A stretch of DNA of 64,000 nt, taken from the NCBI RefSeq assembly GCF_006442975.2, contig NZ_CP083954.1:1426001-1490000 (forward strand), in the 5' to 3' direction. This document shows, one piece after another, positions 36,823-45,667 of the stretch (within the stretch, counting starts at the first letter, position 1; the number at the start of each line of letters is the position of its first letter). The notes under the pieces are model-generated. The model searched no databases. It was not told the origin of the DNA and saw only the letters and a program-made list of their open reading frames with translations. The translations under genes and the position numbers were made by a program. Source of the DNA: Mesorhizobium sp. B2-1-1. Its GTDB lineage: Bacteria > Pseudomonadota > Alphaproteobacteria > Rhizobiales > Rhizobiaceae.

Positions 36823-37809
36823 TCATGCTTCAGGCTGGCGCACGTCGATGTCGCTGAGATAGGCGACGACGGTGGCGTGCGAGGTTGCAGCCGTCAGCGC
36901 GCCGATGACCAGCACCATCAGCACGACACCGAGATAGCCGGCCGAGCCGATGGCGAAGTTGCCGAATAGCGCAGTCGCCTGGTCGGCCTGCGGGGTCGCC
37001 ATGTTGCGCGAGGACCACCAGGAAAAGACGATGAAGACGGCGACCGCGGCGGCTCCGCCGGCGGCCGCGCCCTTCATGCCGGTGATCAGGAAATGGCGAC
37101 GGAACTCGCGGGCGATGAAACGCGCTTCGGCGCCGACGAAATGCAGCACCTCGATGATGTGGCCGTTGCCGGCCATGGCGCCGCGCGTGGCGAACACCAC
37201 GGTCAGCACCGTCGCCGAGAGCATCAGCGCCAGCACCGCGATACCGATGGTCACCGTGGTGCGGGCCATGGCCACCAGCCGGTCCACCCAGGTGCGGTGA
37301 TCGTCAAGCGATGCGCTCGGCAGCTTCGGCGTGATCGCGGCGCGCATGGCGGCGAAATCGGGCGGGTTGCTCTCGTCGATGGTGACGATGATCAGCCGCG
37401 GCACCGGCAGTTCGTCGATGTTGAGGCCCGAACCCAGCCACGGCTCCAGCAATCTGGCGGTCGCGTCGCGGTCGATGATCCTGGTCGCCTTCACGCCGGG
37501 GGATTCGCCGGCGATCTGCGAGGCCTGGGCAAGGGCTGCCTCCATGTCGAGGCCGTCGACCGGCTTGATCTGGATCGTCGCCTCGCGCGAGATCTGGTTT
37601 TCCCAGACCGAGGCGGTGTCGCGCACCAGGGTAACCGCGCCGAAGGTCAGGCAGGACAGGAAGGTCATTATGGCGATGACCAGCACCAGGGCGCGGCCGG
37701 CGATGTTCTGCGCCGGCACGATGGGCGCCATCCTGCGCTGGACGCGCGGCCTTGGCGCGGCCGCTTCGTCGGCCTGTGCGTCGAGGTGTTCGGCGGAAAG
37801 CTCAGTCAT
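36823..37809 (-). CDS. ftsX: cell division ABC transporter permease FtsX
   Basis: FtsX of 328 residues from the ATG at 37809 (MTELSAEHLDAQ), the overlap start with ftsE; a TTG at 37818 is less likely because its SD spacing would be too short. There are four hydrophobic helices: one near 40-60, then a periplasmic loop, and three near the C-terminus (GIAVLALMLSATVLTVVF, GAAAGGAAAVAVFIVFSWW, YLGVVLMVLVIGALTA). With FtsE it couples division to peptidoglycan hydrolase activation. It directly follows ftsE. Confidence 0.92.
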   Translation of the reverse strand: MTELSAEHLDAQADEAAAPRPRVQRRMAPIVPAQNIAGRALVLVIAIMTFLSCLTFGAVTLVRDTASVWENQISREATIQIKPVDGLDMEAALAQASQIAGESPGVKATRIIDRDATARLLEPWLGSGLNIDELPVPRLIIVTIDESNPPDFAAMRAAITPKLPSASLDDHRTWVDRLVAMARTTVTIGIAVLALMLSATVLTVVFATRGAMAGNGHIIEVLHFVGAEARFIAREFRRHFLITGMKGAAAGGAAAVAVFIVFSWWSSRNMATPQADQATALFGNFAIGSAGYLGVVLMVLVIGALTAATSHATVVAYLSDIDVRQPEA

Positions 37810-38461
37810 AGATATCAAGCCTCCCGCCGGCCAGGATCATGCGGCGCGCATCGACCTGCTCCATCAGGCCGAGATCGTGGGTCGCGATCACCACGGCGGT
37901 GCCCAGGCGGTTGAGTTCGATGAAGAGCCTGAGCAGGCGTCGCGCCAGCGGCGGATCGACATTGCCGGTCGGCTCGTCGGCCAGCAGGATCTCCGGCTGC
38001 TCGATCAGGGCGCGGGCGATCGCGGCCCGCTGCTTCTCGCCGCCCGACAGGACCGGCGGCAGCACATGCATGCGTTCGCCGAGCCCGACCCATTTCAACA
38101 GCTCGGTGACGTCGGTGCGGTAGCTCGCTTCCTCGCGCCCGCGCACGCGCAAGGGCAACGCGACATTCTCATAGGTGGTCATGTGGTCGAGCAGGCGGAA
38201 ATCCTGGAACACCACGCCGATGCGACGCCTGAGATGCGGCAGTTCGGCGCGCGAGATGCGCGAGCGGTCCTTGCCGAAGATGGTGATCAGCCCACGCGTC
38301 GGCTTCAGCGACATGAAGAGAAGCCGCAGCAACGTCGTCTTGCCGGCGCCCGAAGGCCCGCTCAGGAACTGGAACGAGCGCTCCGGTATGTGCAGGGAAA
38401 TGTCGCGGAGGATTTCCGGACCCATGCCATAGCGGAGGCCGACATTTTCGAAGCGAATCAC
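37802..38461 (-). CDS. ftsE: cell division ATP-binding protein FtsE
   Basis: ABC ATPase of 219 residues. Walker A is GPSGAGKTT, the signature is LSGGEKQRAAIARALI and Walker B is ILLADEPTGNVD. The GVVFQDFRLLDHMTTYENV Q-loop is typical of FtsE. It energises FtsX at the divisome. Its last codons overlap the ftsX start by 8 bp. The upstream gap is filled by a REP-like element and a long palindrome. Confidence 0.95.
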   Translation of the reverse strand: MIRFENVGLRYGMGPEILRDISLHIPERSFQFLSGPSGAGKTTLLRLLFMSLKPTRGLITIFGKDRSRISRAELPHLRRRIGVVFQDFRLLDHMTTYENVALPLRVRGREEASYRTDVTELLKWVGLGERMHVLPPVLSGGEKQRAAIARALIEQPEILLADEPTGNVDPPLARRLLRLFIELNRLGTAVVIATHDLGLMEQVDARRMILAGGRLDIYD

Positions 38462-38479
38462 TTTCGGCGACCTGAAATT

Positions 38480-38540
38480 CTTAGAGCGTGATGCCGAAAA
38501 GTGTGAGGCGGTTTTCGGGCGACATCATTCTCTATCACTC
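38480..38540. repeat. REP-like imperfect palindrome upstream of ftsE
   Basis: The segment starts AGAGCGTGATGCCGAAAAGT and ends with ATCACTCT. GATGCCGAAAA pairs with TTTTCGGGCGACATC around a short loop. This is recognisably a rhizobial intergenic repeat of the type recurrent in Mesorhizobium genomes. Confidence 0.65.
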
Positions 38541-38551
38541 TAGTTCGGAGG

Positions 38552-38594
38552 CGGATTCAGATTTCAGGTCGATTTGACCTGAAATCGGAATCCG
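38552..38594. repeat. 43-nt long palindrome between ftsE and DUF3426-like gene
   Basis: CGGATTC pairs with GAATCCG (38588-38594) and the inner GATTTCAGGTC (38560-38570) pairs with GACCTGAAATC (38576-38586), giving an 18-bp stem with one mismatch and a 5-nt loop. The rest of the 301-bp gap (38595-38762) shows no further feature. Confidence 0.75.
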
Positions 38595-38762
38595 TCGGCG
38601 GCAAGCCGGCCTGTTCTGGGAAAAGACCATCGGCCGGCATGGTTAACCGGCGGTTAATTAGCGGGTTGTTTCGGCTCGTCACAAGGGCTCCGGTGGGGAA
38701 GCGTTAACCATTTGCCTTTACGCAAAAGAAACGAAAAGCGAACGTGCTGCAATGCTGGGGCC

Positions 38763-39404
38763 ATGATGGCTGAGGATCGAACCGCGCGCCCGGTTTCCGG
38801 CGAAATCATGACCGATCCGCCGGCAAATGCCGCGCCGGAGCGTATCCTGCGCGCTGGCGCGGCGGATATCGTCGATGCCGACTATGTGGTGGTGCCGCGG
38901 GCCGCGCCCCATGCCGAAGCCATTTCACCGCGGCGCGTGATGTCCATGCCATCCCTCGAAGGCATGGACATGCTGCGCAAGCCCGAGCCGCCGCCAGTGC
39001 GGCCGCCGGCGCCGCGCGGCGGTCCGATCTTCTGGATCGCCGGTGTCGGCGCCGCCTTTGCCGCCTTCTGGGTCTCCGGCGGGCATGCACTGGTGCGCCA
39101 GGCGCCGCCCGCCGCGGGCGGACCTGGCTCGGCGTTGAGCATTTCAGGGGTGACGTCCCGCGTGGACGCGTCTGGGGCGAACCCCGTGCTGTTCGTCGAC
39201 GGCGAGGCCGCCAATGACGGTGCAAGTCCGGCGACGCTGCCGCCGCTCGAGATCCGCGTCACCGGCAATGACGGGCGCACAACGCGCTATACTTTGGGGA
39301 CATCCAGCCGCTCATTGGCGCCAAGTGAAAGATTCGGCTTTGCCAGCCGGCTTGACGTGCCTAGAAACGGCGTAAGGACGGTGTCGGTCACCTTCGCGGA
39401 ATAG
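38763..39404 (+). CDS. DUF3426-like membrane protein without zinc ribbon
   Basis: Protein of 213 residues from the ATG at 38763 (MMAEDRTARPVSGEIMTDP); a longer reading from 38712 is possible. A proline-rich stretch (residues ~75-90) precedes one transmembrane helix (PIFWIAGVGAAFAAFWVSGG). A C-terminal beta domain follows (NPVLFVDGEAANDGASPATLPPLEI, SRLDVPRNGVRTVSVTFAE) that resembles DUF3426 parts of rhizobial zinc-ribbon proteins encoded beside ftsE. No N-terminal CXXC zinc ribbon is present. Function unknown; placement beside ftsE-ftsX hints at the envelope or division. Confidence 0.7.
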   Translation: MMAEDRTARPVSGEIMTDPPANAAPERILRAGAADIVDADYVVVPRAAPHAEAISPRRVMSMPSLEGMDMLRKPEPPPVRPPAPRGGPIFWIAGVGAAFAAFWVSGGHALVRQAPPAAGGPGSALSISGVTSRVDASGANPVLFVDGEAANDGASPATLPPLEIRVTGNDGRTTRYTLGTSSRSLAPSERFGFASRLDVPRNGVRTVSVTFAE

Positions 39405-39493
39405 CATGTGCGACAGGTGAGGCCGGCCCGCAAACGGCTGATGTCAGCGCTTCCTGTGCGCGAAGGCCTTTGAAAATCTTGAAGGGACGAAGA

Positions 39494-40036
39494 ATGCCAG
39501 TTGTGCGCGGCAAGGACATCGAGGTCCTGTTTTCGGCGTCGGCCATCGCCCGGCGCAATCTCGAACTCGCCAAGGAGATCGCCGGGCACGACTATCACGA
39601 TCTTCTGGTGATCTCGGTGCTGAAGGGCTCGTTCATCTTCGCCGCAGACCTTATCCGCGCCATGCATGATGTCGGCCTGTCGCCGGAGGTCGAGTTCATC
39701 TTCATCTCCAGCTACGGCGCTGGCACCACAAGCGGCGAGGTGAGGGTGCTGCGCGACATCGACAACGAGGTTGCCGGCCGCGACGTGCTTCTGATCGACG
39801 ACATTCTGGAGTCGGGCAAGACGCTGAGCTTCACCCGCGACCTGATGCTGTCACGCGGCGCCAGAAGCTGCGCCATCGCGGTGCTGCTCGACAAGCGCAT
39901 GCGCCGCCAGACCACCCTCAATGCCGATTATATCGGATTCGACTGCCCCGACTATTTCGTCGTCGGCTACGGCATGGATGTCGCGCACGCCTTTCGCGAA
40001 CTGCCGTTCGTCGGCGTCGTCAAAGGCGATGCGTGA
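39494..40036 (+). CDS. hpt: hypoxanthine phosphoribosyltransferase
   Basis: Purine-salvage phosphoribosyltransferase of 180 residues from the ATG at 39494, with AAGGGA upstream. The PRPP-binding motif is DVLLIDDILESGKTL, the N-terminal loop is ISVLKGSFIFAADLIR and the base-binding YIGFDCPDYFVVGYGMD follows. It converts hypoxanthine and probably guanine to the nucleotides. It precedes the CpdR-like receiver by 109 bp on the same strand. Confidence 0.94.
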   Translation: MPVVRGKDIEVLFSASAIARRNLELAKEIAGHDYHDLLVISVLKGSFIFAADLIRAMHDVGLSPEVEFIFISSYGAGTTSGEVRVLRDIDNEVAGRDVLLIDDILESGKTLSFTRDLMLSRGARSCAIAVLLDKRMRRQTTLNADYIGFDCPDYFVVGYGMDVAHAFRELPFVGVVKGDA

Positions 40037-40145
40037 GGCAGCGGCAAATACTGAAAAAGGCCTTAACGGCTTCAAGAAAATAACCCATGCCGGAGCGCCG
40101 GGCCCTTCAGAAAAAGTCAACGTTTGCTCGCCAAACATGCCGGCC

Positions 40146-40517
40146 ATGGCAAAGCTTCTGATCGTTGAGGACGATGAGTCCGTCCGCACCCTCGCAGCCC
40201 GGGCGCTCGAACGCGCCGGACACGCAATCGACATCGCCGCCGACGGCGCGCAAGGACTGGCGCTGATACGCGCCGCGAAGGGCGGCTATGATCTCGTCGT
40301 CTCCGACATCCGCATGCCCGAGATGGACGGCATCGAGATGGCGATTGCAGCTTCGGGTCTTTTCCCGTCGATGAAGATCCTGCTGATGACCGGCTATGCC
40401 GATCAGCGCGAGCGCGCCGAGGAGTTGAACGGCATCATCCTCGACGTCGTGCAGAAGCCGTTCACGCTGGCCGAAATCCGTTCACGCGTCGAACGGGCGC
40501 TGAGCATTTTCGCCTGA
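40146..40517 (+). CDS. single-domain response regulator (CpdR-like)
   Basis: Receiver-only protein of 123 residues. The acidic pocket is VEDDES, the phosphoacceptor aspartate is in DLVVSDIRMPEMDG, the conserved threonine in LLMTGYAD and the lysine in VVQKPFTL. Overall architecture resembles CpdR, a ClpXP adaptor in Caulobacter, or CpdR2 of Sinorhizobium, but the identity is not close enough to fix which. The start MAKLLIVEDDE is preferred; another ATG is 9 bp upstream. Its stop abuts the convergent DMT gene with no intergenic space. Confidence 0.85.
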   Translation: MAKLLIVEDDESVRTLAARALERAGHAIDIAADGAQGLALIRAAKGGYDLVVSDIRMPEMDGIEMAIAASGLFPSMKILLMTGYADQRERAEELNGIILDVVQKPFTLAEIRSRVERALSIFA

Positions 40518-40524
40518 TCAGGCG
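40511..40524. repeat. 14-nt palindrome spanning convergent stop codons
   Basis: CGCCTGATCAGGCG straddles the stop codons of the receiver gene (TGA, 40515-40517) and the DMT gene (complement of TGA, 40518-40520). It is a perfect palindrome but too short to call a terminator. Confidence 0.4.
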
Positions 40525-41459
40525 GGATCGGCAGCGACGAGTACCGGGAGCTTGCGCCGTCCGGTGTTGAGCGCAAGCAGGCCGGCGCCGATGATAAGGG
40601 CAGCGCCGATCACGGTCGTCGACCGCGGCACTTCGGCGAAGAACAGAAAACCCCACAGCGGCGACCACAGGATGCCTGTGTATTCGAAGGTGGCGACGCG
40701 GTTGGCCGGCGCCATCCGGTAGGCCTGCGACAGCAAGATCATGCCGGCGGAGGCGACGAAGCCGCAGGCGGCCATCTTGAGGAAATCCGGCAGCGTCGGC
40801 CACAGCCAGGGCCGCACCAGGAATTCCAGGCTGGGATGGGCGGCATGATTGATGCCGGCAAGCCAGAACAGGCTTGCGACCAGTGCGGCGCCGGCGAGAT
40901 AGGCACCGTTCTGGTAGAAAGCCATCACGGTCGAGGATTCGGTGTCGCCGATCTTACGCGCCATCAGTTGCGAGAAGCCGTAGAGCACCGCGGAGCCCAG
41001 CGACAGCAGCGCCGCCCAGTCGAACAGTCCCGCACCCGGGCGCAGCATCACGACGACGCCAAGCAGCCCGATCAACACGGTCGCCAGCGTCTGCCAGGAG
41101 ACCCGTTCGCCAAGATAGGGCCCGGCCAGCACCATGATGCAGAGCGGGGCCATGAAATAGAGCGCCACGGCATCGGCCAGGGGCAAGGCGGCGATGGCGA
41201 GGTAGTACATGGTGTAGGAGGTGAACTGAATGAAGGCGCGCATGGTCAGCACGCCGAACCGCCGCGACAGGATCGCACGCAGCCCGACATCGGCATGGAC
41301 GAGCACGATCAGGATCGGCAGGGCGACGACCGCGCGGATGGCCATCACCTCGGTCACGGGGTAGCCGCCCGACACCGCCTTGACCAGCGGGTCCTGCAAC
41401 GAGAAGACCAACACGCCCAGGCACAGGCTCAGCATGCCGAGCACCATCCGATTGCGCAT
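40518..41459 (-). CDS. DMT (EamA) family transporter
   Basis: Membrane protein of 313 residues with ten helices as two EamA repeats (ALPLADAVALYFMAPLCIMVLAG in the first; RMAPANRVATFEYTGILWSPLWGFLFF in the second). The ATG at 41459 (MRNRMVLGMLSLCL) avoids a hydrophilic leader from 41606. Transport direction is probably efflux of a metabolite, substrate unknown. It is divergent from a LysR regulator, which is its likely controller. Confidence 0.87.
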   Translation of the reverse strand: MRNRMVLGMLSLCLGVLVFSLQDPLVKAVSGGYPVTEVMAIRAVVALPILIVLVHADVGLRAILSRRFGVLTMRAFIQFTSYTMYYLAIAALPLADAVALYFMAPLCIMVLAGPYLGERVSWQTLATVLIGLLGVVVMLRPGAGLFDWAALLSLGSAVLYGFSQLMARKIGDTESSTVMAFYQNGAYLAGAALVASLFWLAGINHAAHPSLEFLVRPWLWPTLPDFLKMAACGFVASAGMILLSQAYRMAPANRVATFEYTGILWSPLWGFLFFAEVPRSTTVIGAALIIGAGLLALNTGRRKLPVLVAADPA

Positions 41460-41669
41460 AAGGATCCCAAGCTCCCGTACCAGGACGCAAGCAAGCTTGC
41501 AGCAAGCTAAAAAGAACCCGCCACCGTTTCGGGCAGCGGGCATGAGTGAGGACTGTTGATTGGTCCGTGGCCGAATCCTCAGCCACATATCCAATGGGTG
41601 AAGCAACTATCATCCCGTGTTTGACATGTTGCAAACGAATTGGAATGATACCAGCAATCAAAATTCCTT

Positions 41670-42563
41670 ATGGCGGACGGGATGCGGCCCACTCTCGACA
41701 GCGATCTCCTGCGCACCTTCGTGGCCATTGTCGAAGCAGGCAATTTCACCAAGGCGGCCGAGCAGGCCGGCCGCACCCAATCGGCGGTTTCGATGCAGAT
41801 GAAGAAGCTCGAAAGCGTCATCGGCGACAGCCTGTTCGAGCGCGGGTCGCGCGGCGTGGCGCTGACGCGGCGCGGCGGCGAGCTGATCGTCAATGCCCGC
41901 CGCATCGTCTCGCTGCTCGACGAGACGGCCGCGTCGATGGCGGCGGCGCCGCTCGGCGGGCCGGTGCGGATCGGCATTCCGGAAGAATACGGCCATGCCA
42001 TCCTGTCGCGCGCGCTCGGCGCGTTCTCGAAGCGTCACACCAAGGTCGAGGTCACCGTGCGCTATGCCCATTCGGGGGCGCAGATAGCGGCGCTTGCCGC
42101 CGGCGAACTCGATCTTTGCGTGGTGTTCGAATGGCAGGATCCTTCAGGCGGCGAGGTGCTGATGCATGATCCGACGGTGTGGGTGACATCGATCCTGCAT
42201 AACATGCATGAGGAGCGTCCGGTGCCGATCGCTCTCTATAACCGAGCCGGCTGGTGCAAGGATTTCGCCATCAAATCGCTCGAGCAGCGCGGGCTCGGCT
42301 ATCGTGTCGCCTACACCAGCGACACGACCGGCGGCCTGAAGCTTGCCGTCACCTCGGGACTGGCGATCGCACCGATTTCGCGCAGCAACATTCCGGACGG
42401 CTGCCGCGAGTTGACGTCCGCCGACGGTTTCGGCGACATCGATTCCTCGAATGTGGTGATGCATCGCAACCCGAATGCGTCGGGCGAGGCGATCGACGGC
42501 ATGCAAGAGGCGATCCGCGAGGCGTTCGTCAACAGGCAGACTCAGCCGGCCGCATCCTCGTAG
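41670..42563 (+). CDS. LysR family transcriptional regulator
   Basis: LysR regulator of 297 residues. The helix-turn-helix covers LLRTFVAIVEAGNFTKAAEQAGRTQSAVSMQMKKLE; the effector domain begins GGPVRIGIPEEYGHAILSRAL. The start at 41670 is uncertain and 41682 is the alternative. It is divergent from the DMT exporter with about 210 bp between start codons, and its last 22 bp overlap the convergent VOC gene. Many LysR-DMT pairs control export in response to a small metabolite. Confidence 0.92.
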   Translation: MADGMRPTLDSDLLRTFVAIVEAGNFTKAAEQAGRTQSAVSMQMKKLESVIGDSLFERGSRGVALTRRGGELIVNARRIVSLLDETAASMAAAPLGGPVRIGIPEEYGHAILSRALGAFSKRHTKVEVTVRYAHSGAQIAALAAGELDLCVVFEWQDPSGGEVLMHDPTVWVTSILHNMHEERPVPIALYNRAGWCKDFAIKSLEQRGLGYRVAYTSDTTGGLKLAVTSGLAIAPISRSNIPDGCRELTSADGFGDIDSSNVVMHRNPNASGEAIDGMQEAIREAFVNRQTQPAASS

Positions 42564-42913
42564 AAATGCAGCCGGTTGCCGAACGGATCGGCAACCGACA
42601 CCTCGCGGGTCTTCCACGGCGTCTCTTCCAGGCCCGGCCTGGCGAAACGGTATGCTCTGCCGATCAGTTCGCGATGCAGGGCGGCGATGTCCTCGACCTT
42701 GATGCGCATGGCGATGCCGGGCGCGCCGTCGCCATGGTGTTCGCTCAGATGCAGGATGCAGCCGTCACGGCCGACCGCCATGTAAAGCGGCGCGTTGTCG
42801 TCAAAGCGGTGCTCCCACAGCACCTGGAAGCCGAGGAAGCCGACGTAAAACTCGTGGGCCTTGGCAATGTCGAAGATGCGCAGGATGGGCGTCACTGTGC
42901 CGAGTTTGGGCAT
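42542..42913 (-). CDS. VOC family protein (glyoxalase superfamily)
   Basis: Single vicinal-oxygen-chelate domain protein of 123 residues with the beta-alpha-beta repeats (TPILRIFDIAKAHEFYVGFLGF and EDIAALHRELIGRAYRF). The C-terminal VADPFGNRLHFYE supplies a likely metal glutamate. It is similar to glyoxalase/bleomycin resistance proteins; the substrate is not known. It overlaps the end of the LysR gene by 22 bp. Confidence 0.88.
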   Translation of the reverse strand: MPKLGTVTPILRIFDIAKAHEFYVGFLGFQVLWEHRFDDNAPLYMAVGRDGCILHLSEHHGDGAPGIAMRIKVEDIAALHRELIGRAYRFARPGLEETPWKTREVSVADPFGNRLHFYEDAAG

Positions 42914-42954
42914 GATGTTGCAGCCGCTCCCAGCGGATGCCGCGGCGGCGATCC

Positions 42955-45549
42955 CTATTTCAGTTCCAGCAGCCGTTCCAGATAGCTGCGCTCGATATCG
43001 GGGCTGAGCGCATTGCCGAGCCGCTTGCGGATCGCTTCCAGGATCTGGCGCGCGCGCTGCACGTCGATCTCGTCCGGCACCTTCACCGAATCGCCAAAAT
43101 CGGGACCCTGGCTGGCACGCGGCCGGCCGAGCGGATCGCGATCGGCGTTCTGCTGGCGACCGCCTTCCTCGCTGCCGCCTTCGTCGCCCTGCATGGCCTG
43201 CATCTGCTTCATCATGTCCTTGGCACCCTTGCGCAGCGCCTCCAGAGCGCGGCCCTGGTGGCCAACGGCCTGATCACCTTCACCATCGCCCAGGGCCTGC
43301 TCGGCATTGCCCATTGATTTGCCCGCCTCGCCAAATCCTTCATTGGGCTCCATGCCCATCCCCTCGAGCCCCTTCTTCAACTGTTCGAGGTCGTTCTTCA
43401 GCTGGCCCTGGCCTTCCTGCAACTGCTTCAGCGCGTCGGCGAATTCCTGCGGCGTCATCGGCTTTTGCCCGGCGAGCGGATCGCGGTTCTCGCCTGCGCC
43501 CGGTCTGTCCTGATCCTCGCCGCCGCCTTCGCCGAGCTGTTCATCGCGGTTCTGGCCGCGCTGGCGCTCGCCGCGTTGCATCTGGTCCATGCGGAAGGTG
43601 TCGTTCATCATCTCCTGCTGGCGCCGCAGGATGTCGCCGAGCTTGTCCATCTGCTGGCGCATCTGGCTGTCCTGCTGGCCACCCTGCTGCTGGCGGCCGG
43701 CCTGGAGGTTGTTCATCATGTCCTGCAGCTGCGACAGCAATTGCTGCGCCTTGTCGCGATCGCCGGACTTCGCCAGGTTCTCGATCTGGTCCATCATGCG
43801 GTCGATGTCGCTCTGGCGTAGTTCCTGGCCGTTCTGCTGCATCTGCGGGGCGTTGGGATTCTGCTTGGCGCGCTCGGCGAATTCCCGCAGGAACTGGTTC
43901 ATCGCCTCGCGCAATTCCTTCATCGCCTTTTCGATCTCCGCGTCGCTGGCGCCGTTCTTGATAGCATCCTGCAAAGCCTGCTGCGCCTGGCGCAGCCGCT
44001 TCTCGGCAGCCGAGAGATTGCCCTCCTCGATGCCGAGCGCGATTTCCCAGAGATAGGAGACCTCGTTGCGCAACTGGTCGTCGCTGTCGGCCATCTTCAA
44101 CCGGCTGCGCGCGCTCATGATTGCGAGGTAGTGGGACATGTTGTCGAACGTGTCCTCGGGCCGCAGCGTGATCGCATCCATCAGGTCGAGCACGCGCGGC
44201 TTGGCGTTCGCGTCGAGCGCCAGCAGGCGGCGCTGCTCGATAACGGCACGCGCCAGCGAATTGGAGAACGGCCGCTCCGGCATCACCAACGTCTTGGTTT
44301 CGCTGCTCGCCGTATGCCGGGCATCGTCGGTGGCGACCAGCGTCAGCTTGATCTCGGCGCCGGCCCAGACGTGTTCGGTCAGGTCCTTCGAGGTCCTGGC
44401 GGCATTCGCCTTGCCGCCGCGGCGCGGTAGCGTCAGCGGCATGTCAGGCGGACCGTAGAGCGGACGCGCATCGGGCGCCTGCGGATCGGCGAGCGCGAAC
44501 ACGGCCTTGGCGTTGGCGGCGCCATAATCGTCGTCGATCTGGTAGTTGAGCTCGAAAGCGCCGTTGACAGCGCGCTTCGGCTCCCCGACGAAACGGATCT
44601 GCGGCGGCTTGTCCGGGATCACCGCGAAGGCCCAACGGCCGAGTTCGTCCTCGCCCGACTTCAGCGTCAGCGTGCCATCGCTCGTCAGCTTGCCGATGAA
44701 CTGGCGCACTTTGGACTGCGCTGCCGGGCTTGCCGCCGGCTTGGCCGCGGCCGCCTGCGGGTCGGCGGGATCGATGGCGCGGGCATTGCCATTCTTATCG
44801 GCATAGGCAAGCGTCTCCTCGCCCGTGCCGCCGGTGACGCGCAGCGAAACATCACTGCCTTCGGGAACGTGGAAAGCCGGCGCCGCCTGGTTGGCGTCTG
44901 CCGTAAGGAAGATCGGCGGCTTGCCGGTATAAACGGGCGGCGTCACCCACGCATCGATGCGCGGCGGCACGGCGTCATGCGCGTCCTGGGCGCTGAACGC
45001 GTCGGCTATCCGGCCACCAGTCGGTCCGAAGGAAAAAGCGAAGGCGGTGACGAGCAGAAGCGCTGCCACGGCGCGCAATCCCCAGGGATCGCGTTCCGGC
45101 ACGCGCGTGCGCGGCACGTCGGCGCCGAGGCTGTCGAGCCTGTCGGCCATGCGCTTCTGGTGCTCGCGCCACAGCGCCTGCGAGAAGCTGCTTTCGCGGC
45201 CGCTCGGCCGGTCCGTCTGGGTCTGGACGGGGTGGTGCAGCAAGTGATTGGCCGCCTCGATGCGGCGGTCGATCTCGGCGCCGCCCGGCATGCGGAAAAA
45301 GCGTAGCGGATAGAGCGCGGCCAGTGTCGCAACGCCGAAGGCGGCGACCAACCCGATGCGCGCCGCATCGGGCAGGCGCGGGAAAAGCCCTAGCCAGGAA
45401 ATGCTGAGAAACAGGCTGGCGACGACGAGAAGCGGCAGCAGGAGCGGCCAACCCCGTTCGACCATCATCGAGACCCGCGTCGCCAGCCGGCTGAGCGCCA
45501 GGCGCCCGGCAAGACCGCGATCGCTGCTGAAGATCGGTCGTTCCGTCAT
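42955..45549 (-). CDS. TIGR02302 family (DUF4175-like) membrane protein
   Basis: Large protein of 864 residues starting MTERPIFSSDRGLAGRLALSR at 45549, with two N-terminal membrane helices (~35-55 and ~60-75) and a third near residue 145-160. The middle carries beta-rich domains (PPRIDAWVTPPVYTGKPPIFL). The C-terminal third is a glutamine- and methionine-rich coiled-coil region (residues ~560-800) with many QQ, QM and GQ runs. The family is alphaproteobacterial and its function is unknown. An interaction or scaffold role of the coiled region is an inference. Confidence 0.88.
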   Translation of the reverse strand: MTERPIFSSDRGLAGRLALSRLATRVSMMVERGWPLLLPLLVVASLFLSISWLGLFPRLPDAARIGLVAAFGVATLAALYPLRFFRMPGGAEIDRRIEAANHLLHHPVQTQTDRPSGRESSFSQALWREHQKRMADRLDSLGADVPRTRVPERDPWGLRAVAALLLVTAFAFSFGPTGGRIADAFSAQDAHDAVPPRIDAWVTPPVYTGKPPIFLTADANQAAPAFHVPEGSDVSLRVTGGTGEETLAYADKNGNARAIDPADPQAAAAKPAASPAAQSKVRQFIGKLTSDGTLTLKSGEDELGRWAFAVIPDKPPQIRFVGEPKRAVNGAFELNYQIDDDYGAANAKAVFALADPQAPDARPLYGPPDMPLTLPRRGGKANAARTSKDLTEHVWAGAEIKLTLVATDDARHTASSETKTLVMPERPFSNSLARAVIEQRRLLALDANAKPRVLDLMDAITLRPEDTFDNMSHYLAIMSARSRLKMADSDDQLRNEVSYLWEIALGIEEGNLSAAEKRLRQAQQALQDAIKNGASDAEIEKAMKELREAMNQFLREFAERAKQNPNAPQMQQNGQELRQSDIDRMMDQIENLAKSGDRDKAQQLLSQLQDMMNNLQAGRQQQGGQQDSQMRQQMDKLGDILRRQQEMMNDTFRMDQMQRGERQRGQNRDEQLGEGGGEDQDRPGAGENRDPLAGQKPMTPQEFADALKQLQEGQGQLKNDLEQLKKGLEGMGMEPNEGFGEAGKSMGNAEQALGDGEGDQAVGHQGRALEALRKGAKDMMKQMQAMQGDEGGSEEGGRQQNADRDPLGRPRASQGPDFGDSVKVPDEIDVQRARQILEAIRKRLGNALSPDIERSYLERLLELK

Positions 45550-45667
45550 CGGCCCTTCCACGGGAGCGGGCGGGATGGCCCGAACCTCACGACTCGAAGA
45601 ATACCCAGCAAACGCGGCGAAGGCGAGGCAGTTCCTGAAAAACGTGAAGGAGAGAAAGGCGCGGCGA

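Noticed and set aside
38712..38762. Alternative upstream start of the DUF3426-like gene with a CC pair
   Set aside because: The added residues are basic with one adjacent Cys pair and no CXXC-X-CXXC pattern, so they are not a zinc ribbon.
43300..44100. Plus-strand frames antisense to the glutamine-rich part of the TIGR02302 gene
   Set aside because: They are antisense frames of a repetitive, high-GC coding region and show no protein family features.
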